From Semisulcospira habei (lineage: Eukaryota > Mollusca > Gastropoda > Semisulcospiridae), in the NCBI GenBank assembly GCA_036245525.1, contig BTPG01000002.1, positions 161,855,376 through 161,919,375 of the forward strand: a DNA stretch of 64,000 nucleotides, given 5' to 3'. Shown piece after piece: positions 43,979 through 55,184 of the stretch. The translations under genes and the position numbers were made by a program. Under the pieces are notes generated by a model. That model worked only from the letters and a program-made list of their open reading frames with translations. It was not told the origin of the DNA and did not search any database. Within the stretch, counting starts at the first letter, position 1; each line of letters starts with the position of its first letter.

Positions 43979-46124
43979 CCCTCCGAGGACCTGGCCCAAG
44001 CCTGCCCGACGCCCCGGGCGGGGCAGGGCCCACTGACTGTCTCGCCCTTCAGCCCCCCACCAACCGCTTTGGGGTCTCCTGTCGGCGGGAGTCTCGCACT
44101 TCGCAGCGATATATGGCGGACACTGCTACCGGATGACCCTTGGATTCTCGCGACCATCTCCGAGGGACTTCTGATCTCCTTTCGGTCCCCGCCCCCCCTT
44201 GCGCCGTTTGCCGGTTTGGACCTTGGTCCCGACAGACCAGCTCAAAGCAGATGCCCTACGCAGCGAGGTAGCTGCCTTACTTCGGAAGGCCACCACAGAG
44301 GTGGTGACCCAACACGACTCCCCAGCCTTCAGTTCTACAGCCGGCTCTTCGTAGTGCCCAAGCTGGGCGGCAAGTGGCGTCCCATTATCGACCTCTCGGC
44401 GCTAAACAAGTTCATCGTCGCGCCGTACTTTCGCATGGAGACCTCCCGGGCCCTTCGTTCCATGGTGCAGCCTATGGACTTTGCCGTCAGCCTGGACCTT
44501 TCAGATGCGTATCTTCACGTTCCCATGCACCCAGCCTCCAGACGGTCTTTACGCTTCGTCTTCGAGGGTGTGGTCTACCAGGTCTGCACGTTGCCCTTCG
44601 GCCTCAACCTCAGTCCTTGGGTCTTCACTCGCATCATGGACGCAGTGGTAGCCAGAGCCCCGACGGACGTCCTCGAGCCCCACGTCGAACTACCTGGATG
44701 ACCTGCTGTTGAGGAACCAGGCCGAGTCCGCCTTAAAGGAAGACCGAGATGCGCTGATCCTGCTCCTCAACACGCTGGGCTTCCTGGTCAACATGGGCAA
44801 GTCCAACCTTATACCGTCCCGCCACTTCGTGCACCTAGGGATGGAGTTCCGCACCGACCTCAACAACATCCGGCTTCCAGAGCAACGCATCCAGAAGTTG
44901 GCGAATCTAGCACGGCAGGTGTCCCAGGAGACGGCGATCCCCGCCAGGCAGTGGCTTCAGCTTCTGGGGCTGATGAGTGCAGCAGCAGATCTGCTCCCCT
45001 TAGGACGTCTCTACTCCCACCCACTGCAGCTACAACTCCTCTTTCACTGGCGACCTGCGACGTCCGACCTCGAGGCCCCAGTTCCGGTCCCACCGATGCT
45101 CCGTCCTCATCTCCTTCGCTGAGCGGATCCATCCTGGCTCGCAACGGGAGTCCCCTTTTACTCGCCGCCACCCACACTTTCCTCTGCGTCGACGCAAGCC
45201 TCACCAGTTGGGGCGTGCACCTGTTTCCGTCGTTCGCGACTGCCTCCGGCCTGTGGCCCCCGTATTTGCTGACCCAACACATCAACTGGCTGGAGCTGAA
45301 GGCGGTCTGGCAAGCCCTGCTTGCGTGGGAATCCCATCTACTACATCAGGAGCTACTGGTGCTTTTGGACAACTCCACGGTCGTTGCCTACATCCAGAGG
45401 CAGGGTGGGACCCGCTCTCCCTCCCTCTGCATCCTCCTCTAACAGGTGCTCCGGTGGTGTGCAGATCGGGACATCACCCTCCGCGCGCGGCACATTCCGG
45501 GTCATCTGAATGTTCTAGCCAACTCCCTCTCCCGATGCGGTCAGCATCTCCATACCGAGTGGTCGCTGCATCCAGACATTTTTTGGATGATCTGCGCGGC
45601 CTGGGAGAACACCCATGATCGACCTATTCGTGACGAGATGGAATCGCCAGCTCCCTCTCTTCGTCTCGCCAATTCCAGACCCTCTTGCCTGGGCAGTCGA
45701 CACTCTCTCCATCCCGTGGGATGGTCTGGTCGCCTACGCTTACCCGCCTACGGTGCTCGTCCCCAAGGACCTACTCAAGCTCAGGGGGTGCAACGCGATC
45801 CTGTTCCTGGTGGCTCCGTTCTGCTGGACCAAGTCGTGGACGACCGACCTCCTGAACCTCGCCACGGCCCCCCCGCTGCCGCTTCCCACCCCACTCACGA
45901 TGCTCAAGCAACCATGTCAGGCTCTGTACCACCCATGCCCCGAACGTCTCCTCCTCCATGCCTGGAGGTTGTCCGGCAAGCCCTCGCCGCTAGGGGCTTC
46001 TCAGGTGCGGCAGTGGACGCGATCGCTACAGCCCGCAGAAACTCGACCAGACGGGTCTATGAAGGCAAGTGGAGAGTCCTCTGCTCCTGGTGTGATGACA
46101 GACGCCTATCCCCCATCGATTTGA
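43958..46124 (+). pseudogene. Reverse transcriptase-RNase H, DIRS element 2
   Basis: RT: FYSRLFVVPKLGGKWRPII, MDFAVSLDLSDAYLH (motif A), FVFEGVVYQVCTLPFGLNL (motif B). A frameshift just before the active site YLDD (44691-44702) is followed by FLVNMGKSNLIPSRHFVHL. RNase H: FLCVDASLTSWGVHLF, WLELKAVWQALLAWE, VLLDNSTVVAYIQ and HIPGHLNVLANSLSR. A stop lies at about 45440, and frameshifts near 44690, 45120 and 45600. The last segment (45615-46124) ends inside the recombinase ORF. It shows what element 1 lost in its RT deletion. Confidence 0.87.
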
Positions 46125-47019
46125 CAGTTCCTCAGCTGGCGGATTTCTTCCTCTGGCTGTTCACTGACCGGCGGTTAGCCCCCATCACCATCCGCTGCTA
46201 CCTGGCTATGATTGCGGACACATACCGACATTTGGGACGACCTGACCTGGGTTCCTGCAAGGACCTCGCCGACCTAATGGCCCACTTCGGTCTGCAATGT
46301 CCCACCCTCCGCTCCCTGGTGCCGCGATGGGATCTGCCTTGGGTCCTTACTTGGCTCAACTCCGACCACTTCGAACCGATCCAGTTGGCGAGACTACCGG
46401 ACGTGACACGCAAGACCTGCTTCCTACTGGCCCTTGCGTCTGCCTCTAGGGTCAGCGAGCTGCACGCCCTGTCTGCACGCCCCACTTGTTTGCAGTTCCA
46501 GACGGACGGCTCGGTTCAACTGCTGCCCGACCCGGCATTTCTCGCCAAGACCCGGTCTCCTTTGGCTGCCCCGCAGTTGGTCACATACATCCACTGAGGG
46601 ATCCAGGCTCCACCCGCGAGTCCAGACAACAGGACCTGGTGAGAGCCTTATGCATGTACCTGCGCCGGACCAAGCCGCTCCGCAGGGGATGCACCCGCCT
46701 TTTCCTCCCTTTGTCCCCAGGTAGACATGACATCTCAGCCCAGACGATCTCCTCCTGGCGCCAATGGGTGATACTCTCCGTCTACCAAGACCTCTCCCTT
46801 GACATGGCCAAATGTATGAGCATCAGGGCGCACGAGGTCAGAGCCATGGCCACGAGCCTTGCGTTCGACCGCACCTGTGCTGTCAAGGACATTGTGGCAG
46901 CCATGGGTTGGCGTGCAGAGACTACCTTCGCCTGCTTCTACCTGAGGGACCTCTCCAACCAGCGCCAGAACCTTTCGCTGGTGGGGGACATCGTGCAACA
47001 CTCCCTCCCGGCGCCCTAG
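45930..47019 (+). pseudogene. Tyrosine recombinase, DIRS element 2
   Basis: N-terminal part CLEVVRQALAARGFSGAAV, RRVYEGKWRVLCSWC, LADFFLWLFTDRRLAPITI, RCYLAMIADTYRHLG. Box I Arg in ASASRVSELHAL. A frameshift with a stop at 46595-46597 leads to the second half: LYMYL-like helix, LFLPLSPGRHDISAQTISS, then AHEVRAMATSLAF with an intact HxxR and FACFYLRDL with the Tyr. Only the frameshift near 46580 clearly breaks it. The open frame upstream (from 45446) overlaps the RNase H ORF. Confidence 0.85.
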
Positions 47020-47505
47020 GCGCCGTAAGTATCTTTGCTAAAATTAGCGGGAGGTTGCTTAGGGAGGGTGGCGCTAGCAGTCCCTGGGGCGTGGGTTAGG
47101 GGCGTTATAGCGGCACCCGCCTCCTCTTTGGGATTCTTCCTATTAGTAATACCATCGGTAATGTGTTTTGAAGAAACAAATGTATTTTCTTTAAAATGAA
47201 TTTTTTCGAAAAATACTTACCGATGATATGACTCGAAGGTCCCTCCCACCTGCCCCGCTTGCCGCTGGTCTGCTAAGAAACTGACTGGTGAGCTTCCGCT
47301 GGGCACATGCGCGGTTGGGATGGAAGGGAGGCTACTCGGGTTACCGCCTAGGCTATGGCGCCCCTCACCTGCCATCACGGCCATATTTGTACACAACAAT
47401 TTTGGCTAAAATTAGTCTAGCTAAGAGACCATTCCTATTAGTGATACCATCGGTAAGTATTTTTGGACAAAATTCATTTTAAAGAAAAATACATTTTAAA
47501 CCAGG

Positions 47506-47637
47506 AAAGCATTAAATGGGTCTGTGCAATTCTGCAATTTGTGGACGAATCCAATTGCTGAAACGAATGATGTAATGTATGAGGGGGCAAAACCAGCGTG
47601 AAAGAGGTAGGTTATAAACAATGTAGTTATCTGTGGT
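47506..47637 (-). pseudogene. Tyrosine recombinase, core-binding segment (Ngaro/DIRS-like)
   Basis: Minus strand reads PQITTLFITYLFHAGFAPSY, ITSFVSAIGFVHKLQNCTD and FNAFLV, the SAM-like core-binding helices. It joins upstream to the segment at 50934 (KEMPVSPQIT) through the duplicated target site, and downstream to KALAAIRKGR at 39142. Confidence 0.85.
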
Positions 47638-50600
47638 CCTCGCGATGGGACCATATGGCATTGAGGCACGTCCCCTGGGTGGTGGATAGGGGGTCCCTTG
47701 CAAGAGGGGTGCACCGAATGAAATAAGGTGCCGTGAACCAACATGGTCTAAGAGAAGGTGACCCCGACAGAAAACCCCTGGTCCTCCTAGTAAGGGGGTT
47801 GGGCGTGGGGGTAGCTTCCCCACCCTGCAAAAAAGGAAATAGCTACAAAAACGCCGACGAAAAGACAAACAGTAATTCCTTTCCTGGAGGAGGAAGGTTC
47901 TTCTACCAGAAGATTTATGACGTCCTGTGGTGAAAGCCGGAAGTCTTCGGAAGCCACAGGACCGAGCCGCCTCTCTCTATCCAGGGACACAACCATGGGC
48001 ACATGGAACGTCAAGACCATGTACCAGAGCGGCAAGGATGCCCAGATAGCAGTGGAAATGCAAAAGTACAACCTTTCCCTGCTAGTTATCAGTGAAGCCA
48101 GATGGATGCAGTCTGGCCAGAAAAGGCTGTTAAGTGGGGAGATGATTCTGTATTCAGGTCATAAAGAGGAGAATGCCCCCCATACAGAAGGAGTAGCATT
48201 CATGCTGTCACCAGTGGCACAGAGAGCGCTGATGGGCTGGGAACCTCTTGGGCCAAGAATTATCACAGCAGCTTTTAGAACCAAGAAAAAGCTCAAGCTC
48301 AATGTCATCCAGTGTTATGCGCCCACTAATGACAGTGACGAGGAAGAGAAACAAGAGTTCTACAACCGACTCCAGAGTGCCATGGACAAATGTGCGGAGC
48401 GAGACATCACCATCGTCATGGGCGATTTGAATGCCAAAATAGGGGAGGACAACACCGCATACGAAGTAGTGATGGGGAGACAGGGACTAGGGGAGATGAG
48501 TGAGAACGGGGAGAGGTTTGTAGACTTTTGTGCTCTAAACAGACTTGTCATTGGAGGCAGCATCTTCCCATACAGAAGAATACACAAAGCAACTTGGGTC
48601 TCACCTGATCATACTACAGAGAACCAAATAGACCATATCTGCATTAGCAAGAAATTTAGAAGATCCCTTCAAGATGTTCGAGTGAGGAGGGGAGCAGATG
48701 TCGCCTCAGACCACCATCTGCTTACCTTAAGAATAAAGCTCAAGTTAAAGAAAAGCCGCACAGAGACAACAAGAAGACAGCGCTATAATGTAGACCTCCT
48801 GAGAGAGACTGGAGTGAGAGAAGAGTTCAAACTGGTGCTGTCCAACCGGTTTCAAGCGCTATAGGAGCTAGTAAATGAAGAGGAGGCGGTCACCACAGAG
48901 CAGCAGTGGAAGGCAGTTAGAGAGGCGCTGAACTCAACTTGCAAAGACACTGTAGGGTTCAGGAAACACCATCACAAGGACTGGCTGTCGGCACAGACCT
49001 TGAAGAAGATAGAAGTGAGAAAGCAGAAGAAAGCATTTGTCAACAACAGTCGCACGAGAGCAGCCAAAGCAAGGGCACATGAGGAATACTCGGAAGCCAA
49101 CCGCGAGGTGAAGAGGAGTATCAGGGCAGACAAGAGGGCTTACACAGACAGCCTGGCAGCAGAGGCAGAAAAGGCAGCAGGCAGCGGCAACATGAAACAG
49201 CTCTACGACATTATCAGAAGATTGTCGGGCAAGTATGGCCATACAGAAAGACCAGTAAAAGACAAAGAAGGCAAGCCTATTGCAGACAGAGCAGACCAAC
49301 TCGACAGATGGGCCGAGTATTTTGAAGAGTTACTGAACAGACCCAGCCCACCCGACCCCCCAGACATCCAGCCAGCAGAGACTGACCTACCCATCATCTG
49401 TGACAGACCCAGCCGGGAAGAGATCAAAAGAGCAGTGGCATTTTTGAAGAACGGCACAGCAGCAGGGCCAGATGGCATCCCAGCGGAGTCTCTGAAACAG
49501 ACCTAGAGACAACAGTGGAGATGCTGTACCCACTGTTTGGAAAAATCTGGGAAGAGGAGGTGATGCTGGCTGACTGGAAGGAGGGGTACCTAATCAAGCT
49601 TCCCAAGAAAGGCGACCTCAGCAAGTGTTCCAACTACAGAGGAATCACCTTGCTGTCAGTACCAGGAAAGGTCTTCAACAGGATCATCCTGGAGAGAATG
49701 AAGAGCTCCGTTGACCCCCAGCTTAGAGACCAGCAAGCAGGATTCAGGAAAAAGCGATCATGTACAGACCAGATCGCCACTCTCCGCATCATCGTGGAAC
49801 AGTCTCTGGAGTGGAGCTCCCCGCTGTACGTCAACTTTGTGGATTACGAGAAGCATTTGACAGCGTGGACCGAGAGACCCTGTGGAAACTCCTAAGACAC
49901 TACGGTGTACCCACAAAGCTGATCAAGAGCAGCTACGATGGCATGACATGTCGCGTGATCCACAAAGGGCAGTTCACCAGGGAGCTCCAGGTCAGAACCG
50001 GTGTCAGGCAGGGGTGTCTGCTGTCTCCGTTCCTCTTTCTACTGGCCCTAGACTGGGTCATAAAGATGACCACAGAGCACAGACGAAGTGGAATACAGTG
50101 GACACTGTGGACACAGCTTGACGACCTCGATTTTGCAGACGACTTGGCATTACTGTCCCACACTCATCAACAAATGCAGGACAAGACCACGAGGCTTGCT
50201 GACATCTCGTCCCAAGTGGGCCTCACCATCCACAAACAGAAAACAAAGACAATGAGGCTGAACGCAACCAGGGAAGAACCAGTCTTGCTTGCTGGCACCC
50301 CGTTGGAGAAGGTGGAGTCCTTCACCTATCTTGGGAGCATCATAGACAAAAAAGGTGGCACCGATGCAGATGTCAGAACACAAATCGGTAAAGCCAGAGC
50401 AGCCTTTCTCCAGTTGAAAAAAGTGTGGAGTTCCAGAGAGCTGTCACAACACACCAAAGTCCGGATTTTTAACTCCAACGTAAAAGCAGTTCTCCTACAT
50501 GGAGCAGAGACTTGGAGATTGACAAAAACCACAGTCAACAGAGTACAGACCTTCATAAACAGTTGCCTTAGAAGAATTTTGAAAATCCACTGGCCATAGA

Positions 50601-50920
50601 AGATCAGCAACATCAGACTCTGGGAGAGAACAGAGAAGATAACAGCGGAGAATGAAATTGGGCGAAGAAGATGCTGATGGATTGGTCACAGCCTGAGAAA
50701 GCCAGCTTCCAGTATCACTAGGCAGGCATTGTCATGGAACCCCCAGGGAAAGAGGAAAAGAGGTAGGCCGAGAAACTCCTGGCGTCGAGACCTCCAAGCA
50801 GACATCAAGAGACTGGGAACCACCTGGAGTAAAATCGAAGGAGAAGCACAGGACAGGAGTCGCTGGAGGTCTCTCGTCGACGGCCTATACCCGGGTAGGG
50901 GTGACAGGCATAAGTAAGTA
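47638..50920 (+). mobile_element. RTE-like LINE, copy A, full length, inactive
   Basis: Starts CCTCGCGATGGGACC and ends GGTGACAGGCATAAGTAAGTA, flanked by a 13-bp target duplication AGTTATCTGTGGT (47625-47637, 50921-50933). It has a 5' leader of about 280 bp, then one long ORF. Breaks seen: TAG at 48862 (Gln codon in copy B), a 1-bp deletion near 49498, a deletion near 49853, a small deletion at about 49920 and a TAG near 50597. It lies in the recombinase gene of the minus-strand Ngaro-like element. Confidence 0.93.
47917..50917 (+). pseudogene. Endonuclease-reverse transcriptase ORF of LINE copy A
   Basis: Endonuclease: GTWNVKTMYQSGKDAQIAV, ISEARWMQSG, IVMGDLNAKIGED, IDHICISKKF, SDHHLLTLRI. 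After the stop at 48862 the linker and RT follow: RKQKKAFVNNSRTR, KNGTAAGPDGIPAESLK, frameshift, NYRGITLLSVPGKVFN, QAGFRKKRSCTDQIATL, frameshift, VRQGCLLSPFLFLLALDWV, FADDLALLSHTHQQM, and the C-terminal domain through KRKRGRPRNSWRRDLQAD. Proteins of this kind are often listed as craniofacial development protein 2-like in mollusc gene sets, but they are LINE products. Confidence 0.9.
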
Positions 50921-50933
50921 AGTTATCTGTGGT

Positions 50934-52365
50934 GAAACTGGCATTTCCTTGGGCAATGCATGGTCTATTAAAAATGTGTGAAAAAGTGACCAAGCCCTGT
51001 TGTACAATTTGCGTGTTGACGGAGTAAGCGAGGTAGCCAGGAGTTGGCGTGCAGACGTAACTAGGTTATCGAGTCGGGCAGTGTGGGCACATGTCTGCGT
51101 CCGGCCGCAGGCGGCAGAAGTTGTCGACCTGAAAGCGTGAAAGAGCGTCGGCACAAGTGTTTTGAAAACTGGGGATATGAGCAGCTTGAAAAAGGATATT
51201 ATATGTTAAACAACTGCGTACAGCCATGACAAGGGGTTCGAGCGATGACAGCTTGTTGATGACAGAGACTAGGGCAAGGTTATCCATGTAAAAAATTATA
51301 CTTTTATTACGCATTTCGCTGGCCCAGACCTCAACTGCTAGTGTAATTGGAACTAATTCCAGTAGTGTGATGTTTTGGCTTGACCACTAGCCTGTAAAAG
51401 CATCATAAAACCAGTGTGTTTTAAAAATGGCACCATGCCCCGCTCCCGCGGCAGCATCAGTGTACAAGTGTAGGACATCTGGACTGAGGAACATTTTCGA
51501 GCGGAAAAAAATCCTACCATTAAAATGCTGCAAGAATTCCAACCAGACTTGTAGGTCTTCTCGCATTTCAGGTTCCAACAGTATGCGATGATGTGGTTTG
51601 CGCCTACCAATCGTGTTGCCATACAAACAGCATAAAAAGGCCCAGCCCGGTATGACTACTGCACATGCAAAGCTAAGGAGTCGGAGTATGGACTGCAGGT
51701 CTCAGAGGGTTGTGGCCTGTTTGGCTAGCATGTTTTGAATCTGAGTCTGGCAATCAGCGAGTTTCTCCGGGGGAAGGCGCACCTCCGAAACTGTAGCGTC
51801 TATCTCAAAACCAATAAAAATAACAGAAGGGCTGGGCTGGACTGTTTTGTCTGGGGCAATGGACACTCCTATGTGGCGACATAAGGATAGAAATTTGCTC
51901 AAATCTTTTTGGCACGTGGCCTGTGACCCATTGACAAAGAAGAAATCATCTAGATAGTGGGTGTTGTGGTGGATGCCACATTTGTGTAGTGCTATCCACT
52001 GAAGTGCTGAGGAAAACTCCTAATAAAATCTGGCAGGCAGAAGAACAGCCCATCTGCAGGCACGTATCGTAGTAGAATTGCCCATTCCATTCAAAACAGA
52101 ACAGGTGATATTGTTCTGGTTTGAGTGGAATAAGGCAAAAAGCCTTGTTAATATCCGTCTTGGCCGCTGATGCCCTGGCTGGCCACCAGGCGCACGGCAT
52201 AGTAAACACTAGCATATTCAACTGCTGACATTGCGCGTGGAATGCCGTCATTTATGGATGCACCTTCCGGGTAGGACAGATGGTGTATAATCCTGAATGC
52301 CCCAGGAGACTTTTGGGGGACCACTCCACTGCGCACCCTTAATACCATAATTGTACTGACACAGT
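50934..52365 (-). pseudogene. Reverse transcriptase-RNase H and recombinase start (Ngaro/DIRS-like)
   Basis: Minus strand, frameshifted. RT starts SGVVPQKSPGAFRIIHHLS, then KTDINKAFCLIPL (motif A Asp), LQMGCSSAC (motif B) and YLDD at about 51946-51957 (motif C), followed by DLSKFLSLCRHIGVSIAPD. RNase H: LHLYTDAAAGAGHGA, then IFYMDNLALVSVINK and HIPSFQNTCADALSR. The recombinase N-terminus follows: TSARQLLATSLTPSTRKLYN. At least three frameshifts are present. The 5' gag-like part is missing. Confidence 0.82.
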
Positions 52366-52905
52366 AGTTTCCTGATTGGTTAGTTTTTATTGCCCCTAGA
52401 GGGGGCCCTCCTCACTTGGAGTGTCTGCTACTCAACAGACAGCTTCCAAGCATTACCCTATTTAAATTTAGCAAATGTCGCCCTTGTATCATAAAATAGA
52501 TAGTCATATGCTGTTTATATTTTTTTAACTAAAATTGTACATCAAAATTCCATGATACTCTTTTTCATAGATATTTATTTGATGAGAATTGTGTGTATTT
52601 CATCCCAGATTTACTTATCACACACACACGTCTAAATTTTATGCATCTGAGATGCATTTTGGTCTCACCAGAGAGGAATGTTTCTGGTCTGACACATATG
52701 ATAAATAACAAAACAAGTGGTACAAACAAAAATTAAGGTCCTCGTATTTTAATAAAGTTTCAGGATGTACACATAAACGGCTTGATAACTTTCACATGCA
52801 GATTTGTTGATCGTGATGAGGTTTGCCTAACTCTGCCAATTATTTAACACATCCCATTGTTGACGTTTTAAATACATTTTTAGGATGGCATAACTTCTAA
52901 AGTAA
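52366..52905. other. AT-rich intronic sequence
   Basis: No coding or repeat structure recognised beyond short A/T runs. Confidence 0.4.
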
Positions 52906-53282
52906 CTTACTTACTTACTTACGCCTGTCACCCCTACCCGGGTATAGGCCGTCAACGAGAGACCTCCAGCAACTCCTGTCCTGTGCTTCTCCTTCGATTC
53001 TACTCCAGGCGGTTCCCTGTCTCTTGATGTCTGCTTGGAGGTCTCGACGCCAGGAGTTTCTCGGCCTACCTCTTTTCCTCTTTCCCTGGGGGTTCCATGA
53101 CAATGCCTGCCTAGTGATACTGGAAGCTGGCTTTCTCAGACTGTGACCTATCCATCCCCATCTTCTTCGCCCAATTTCATTCTCTGCTGTTATCTGCTCT
53201 GTTCTCTCCCAGAGTCTGACGTTGCTGATCTTCTCTGGCCAGTGGATTTTCAAAATTCTTCTAAGGCAACTGTTCATGAAGG
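52906..53282 (-). mobile_element. RTE-like LINE copy D, short 3' fragment, minus strand
   Basis: Minus strand reads the last 121 codons of the LINE ORF: NSCLRRILKIHWPEKISNV, RRRWGWIGHSLRKPASSIT, KRKRGRPRNSWRRDLQADI, ending at GTAAGTAAGTAAG. Flanked by TCTAAAGTAA at 52896-52905 and 53283-53292 (10-bp target duplication). A 5'-truncated insertion with an intact open frame over its short length. Confidence 0.92.
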
Positions 53283-53292
53283 TCTAAAGTAA

Positions 53293-55184
53293 GCTGGAAC
53301 AAAAATCAATATAAACCAGGTACTGGTATTAGGTTTTACCAGTTCAGCAAATGGGTATATTGTAAGTCTTATGTAGTTATGTGACCCTAAACTTGGCATT
53401 TTATAAAATGCGCAAAATTGTCTCATTTTCACCTATTTTCAATTGTGATTTTTTTCATAAACTATACAAGATAGATCTTTGAAATTTTGCATGACTACAT
53501 ATTTTATGCACTCTTTCCAATGGTAATATCAGTTTTTATGACATTGTGTTTACAATTTGAAATTTTGGGTGATCCAACCTACATGTGGGCATACCAAGCC
53601 ACTAAAAGTAATTTTCGTGCAGGCAATCATCAGGACACATTTTTGTGTGCACACCAACCACTAGCAGTAAACTCTTAACCTTTCAGTCTGTCTGAAAACA
53701 TCTGTTTTGTTCCCCCCTGAAAGCTGCTTCTACTGCTCATGTGTTTACATCATTGAGGCGTCTCACCCAAGCCATATGGGTTGATTAATTGATTATTGGT
53801 GTTTAACGCCGAGCAGGCGACTAAGGCCATCTCACGGCAGACGGGGTCAGTGTACATGCACAAAAGCTTCACACATCACTGACAGATCTACTGTCCAATT
53901 TAGCAAACCAGCTATGAATACAAGCGATGAGGTCAGTCTATGAAGAATATGGTGGAACGCGGAAAGCAGAAATTTTACTTTTGAGGATACATAGTGATGT
54001 CTTGTGATCCTTTCAGGGTTCAGTTGATCTTGTGGCCGACCGCATGATTTGATCCACTCATTCGTGTCTGCCAGTCATTAGAAAGGCTTCAGGAGTGGAA
54101 CAACTGCACACCTGTATATTGATCTGACTTGCATTCCCCATAACAACAGTGCTTTACAAGCATCTCCAGTACCACCAAAGTCAGCTAAAAGAACAGAAAA
54201 CACAGATGCTGTTTCATGTCTGGCAAGCAACAAACTCGGTGTTTTGCCATACTTCGGCATGGCATCCAAAAGCACATGGTTCTACAGCACTGATTGGTCA
54301 AGGGGCTCTTGCATTCGAAGTTTGAGTGACATTTCAGGCAAAGAGTGGGTCATCTATTATGTTAGAATATTTTAACACTATTCATTTCAGTTTCTTGTTT
54401 CAGAAAGGTCAAGGTCAGATAATTATGTGGATTGGTCATGCACATGGGCCTGAGGGCTTTGCCATTCTTGTTCTCCTACCAGTAAATATGGGCACAAAGT
54501 ACAAGACGAAAGTTTGAAATTGTTTGGAATACACATTGCAGTGAATCTGCTAAGAAAACAAACTTCAAAACAACTTTTCCAGTTGTTTTAAGATTTATGC
54601 TTGTGCCCAGAATAGGATTAAAAGACTATTTGTCTGTGTGGTGACATGGCAATATTACACATTTAACAGTCTGAGTTGGATATGTTAATCCATGAGTGGT
54701 GATGATTTGCAAGCTGAGACTTTTGGCTCAAGAACTGTGTGTCAAAAGGAAGCTGAGGCTCATTAATCATCGCTCATGGTTTAACATTTATCCCACTGTC
54801 ATATGATCCCTGTTTCATGTCATGCTGGTTTGACGTTTGGATTGGCTTGATAGAGCCTACACAAACGTTCTGCTTACTTTGGTTTTTCTTAAAATAACAC
54901 TGAAAAAGCCTCTACGACATGAGATGCCACAGCTATATCATCAACAATTCTTTATCCAGTTGGGCTGTGACATCAAAATTTGTTTATTGCATTCCAATGC
55001 AGTGCTATAACTGAATTTACATCCAGTGTGGCCCTGATCAAACTGTAGGGTTCCATAGCACACGTGGTCTCCTGGAATGCAGGGCATGGTTGTGGAACAA
55101 AATAATGAACTTTTGACATCTGACACATAGGCAATACAAATTGTACTCAACCACCAACATTGTTTTCTCTGCTGCTTAAGACGC
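53293..55184. other. Intronic sequence with a SINE/LINE tail and a REP fragment
   Basis: About 53785-53845 holds, inverted, the GTTTAACGCCGAGCAGGC tail found at the 3' end of the LINE at 385-425, followed by about 500 bp of uncertain origin that may be its SINE or LINE body in minus orientation. A REP tail lies at about 54380-54475 with TCAAGGTCA at 54409-54417. The rest (54480-55184) is unique, with no coding evidence. Confidence 0.5.

Larger units (their letters stand above)
39141..47505 (+). mobile_element. DIRS-type retrotransposon, element 2
   Basis: Same family as element 1. Left ITR about 39145-39355, right ITR about 47280-47500 (inverted: GGAATGGTCTCTTAGCTAG / CTAGCTAAGAGACCATTCC; GGTAACCCGAGTAGCC / GGCTACTCGGGTTACC). 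The internal complementary region is at 47125-47235. The coding region is more complete than in element 1. It is interrupted by a DNA transposon (40520-41906) and a SINE-like repeat (about 43660-43978). It inserted into the recombinase of the minus-strand Ngaro-like element. The GC-rich leader (39360-40510) includes a duplicated block with CCCACAGACCC-ACGAGTGG and no clear ORF. Confidence 0.88.
38100..52365 (-). mobile_element. Ngaro/DIRS-like tyrosine-recombinase retroelement, minus strand, split in three
   Basis: Read on the minus strand from 52365: RT, RNase H and recombinase N-terminus to 50934; then LINE copy A interrupts (target duplication AGTTATCTGTGGT). The recombinase continues 47637-47506; then DIRS element 2 interrupts; the rest of the recombinase runs 39142-38540. 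Removing both insertions makes the recombinase segments follow each other in the expected order. The right-hand boundary near 38100 is uncertain. Stops and frameshifts make it inactive. Confidence 0.78.

Noticed and set aside
47917..50917. Host gene call of craniofacial development protein 2 type
   Set aside because: The sequence has LINE endonuclease and RT motifs, target duplications and a simple tail; it is a retrotransposon.
54078..54275. Minus-strand 65-codon frame (MLLDAMPKYGKTPSLLLARH at its start) as a gene
   Set aside because: Short, no family recognised, no splice or start support, next to a SINE-like tail.
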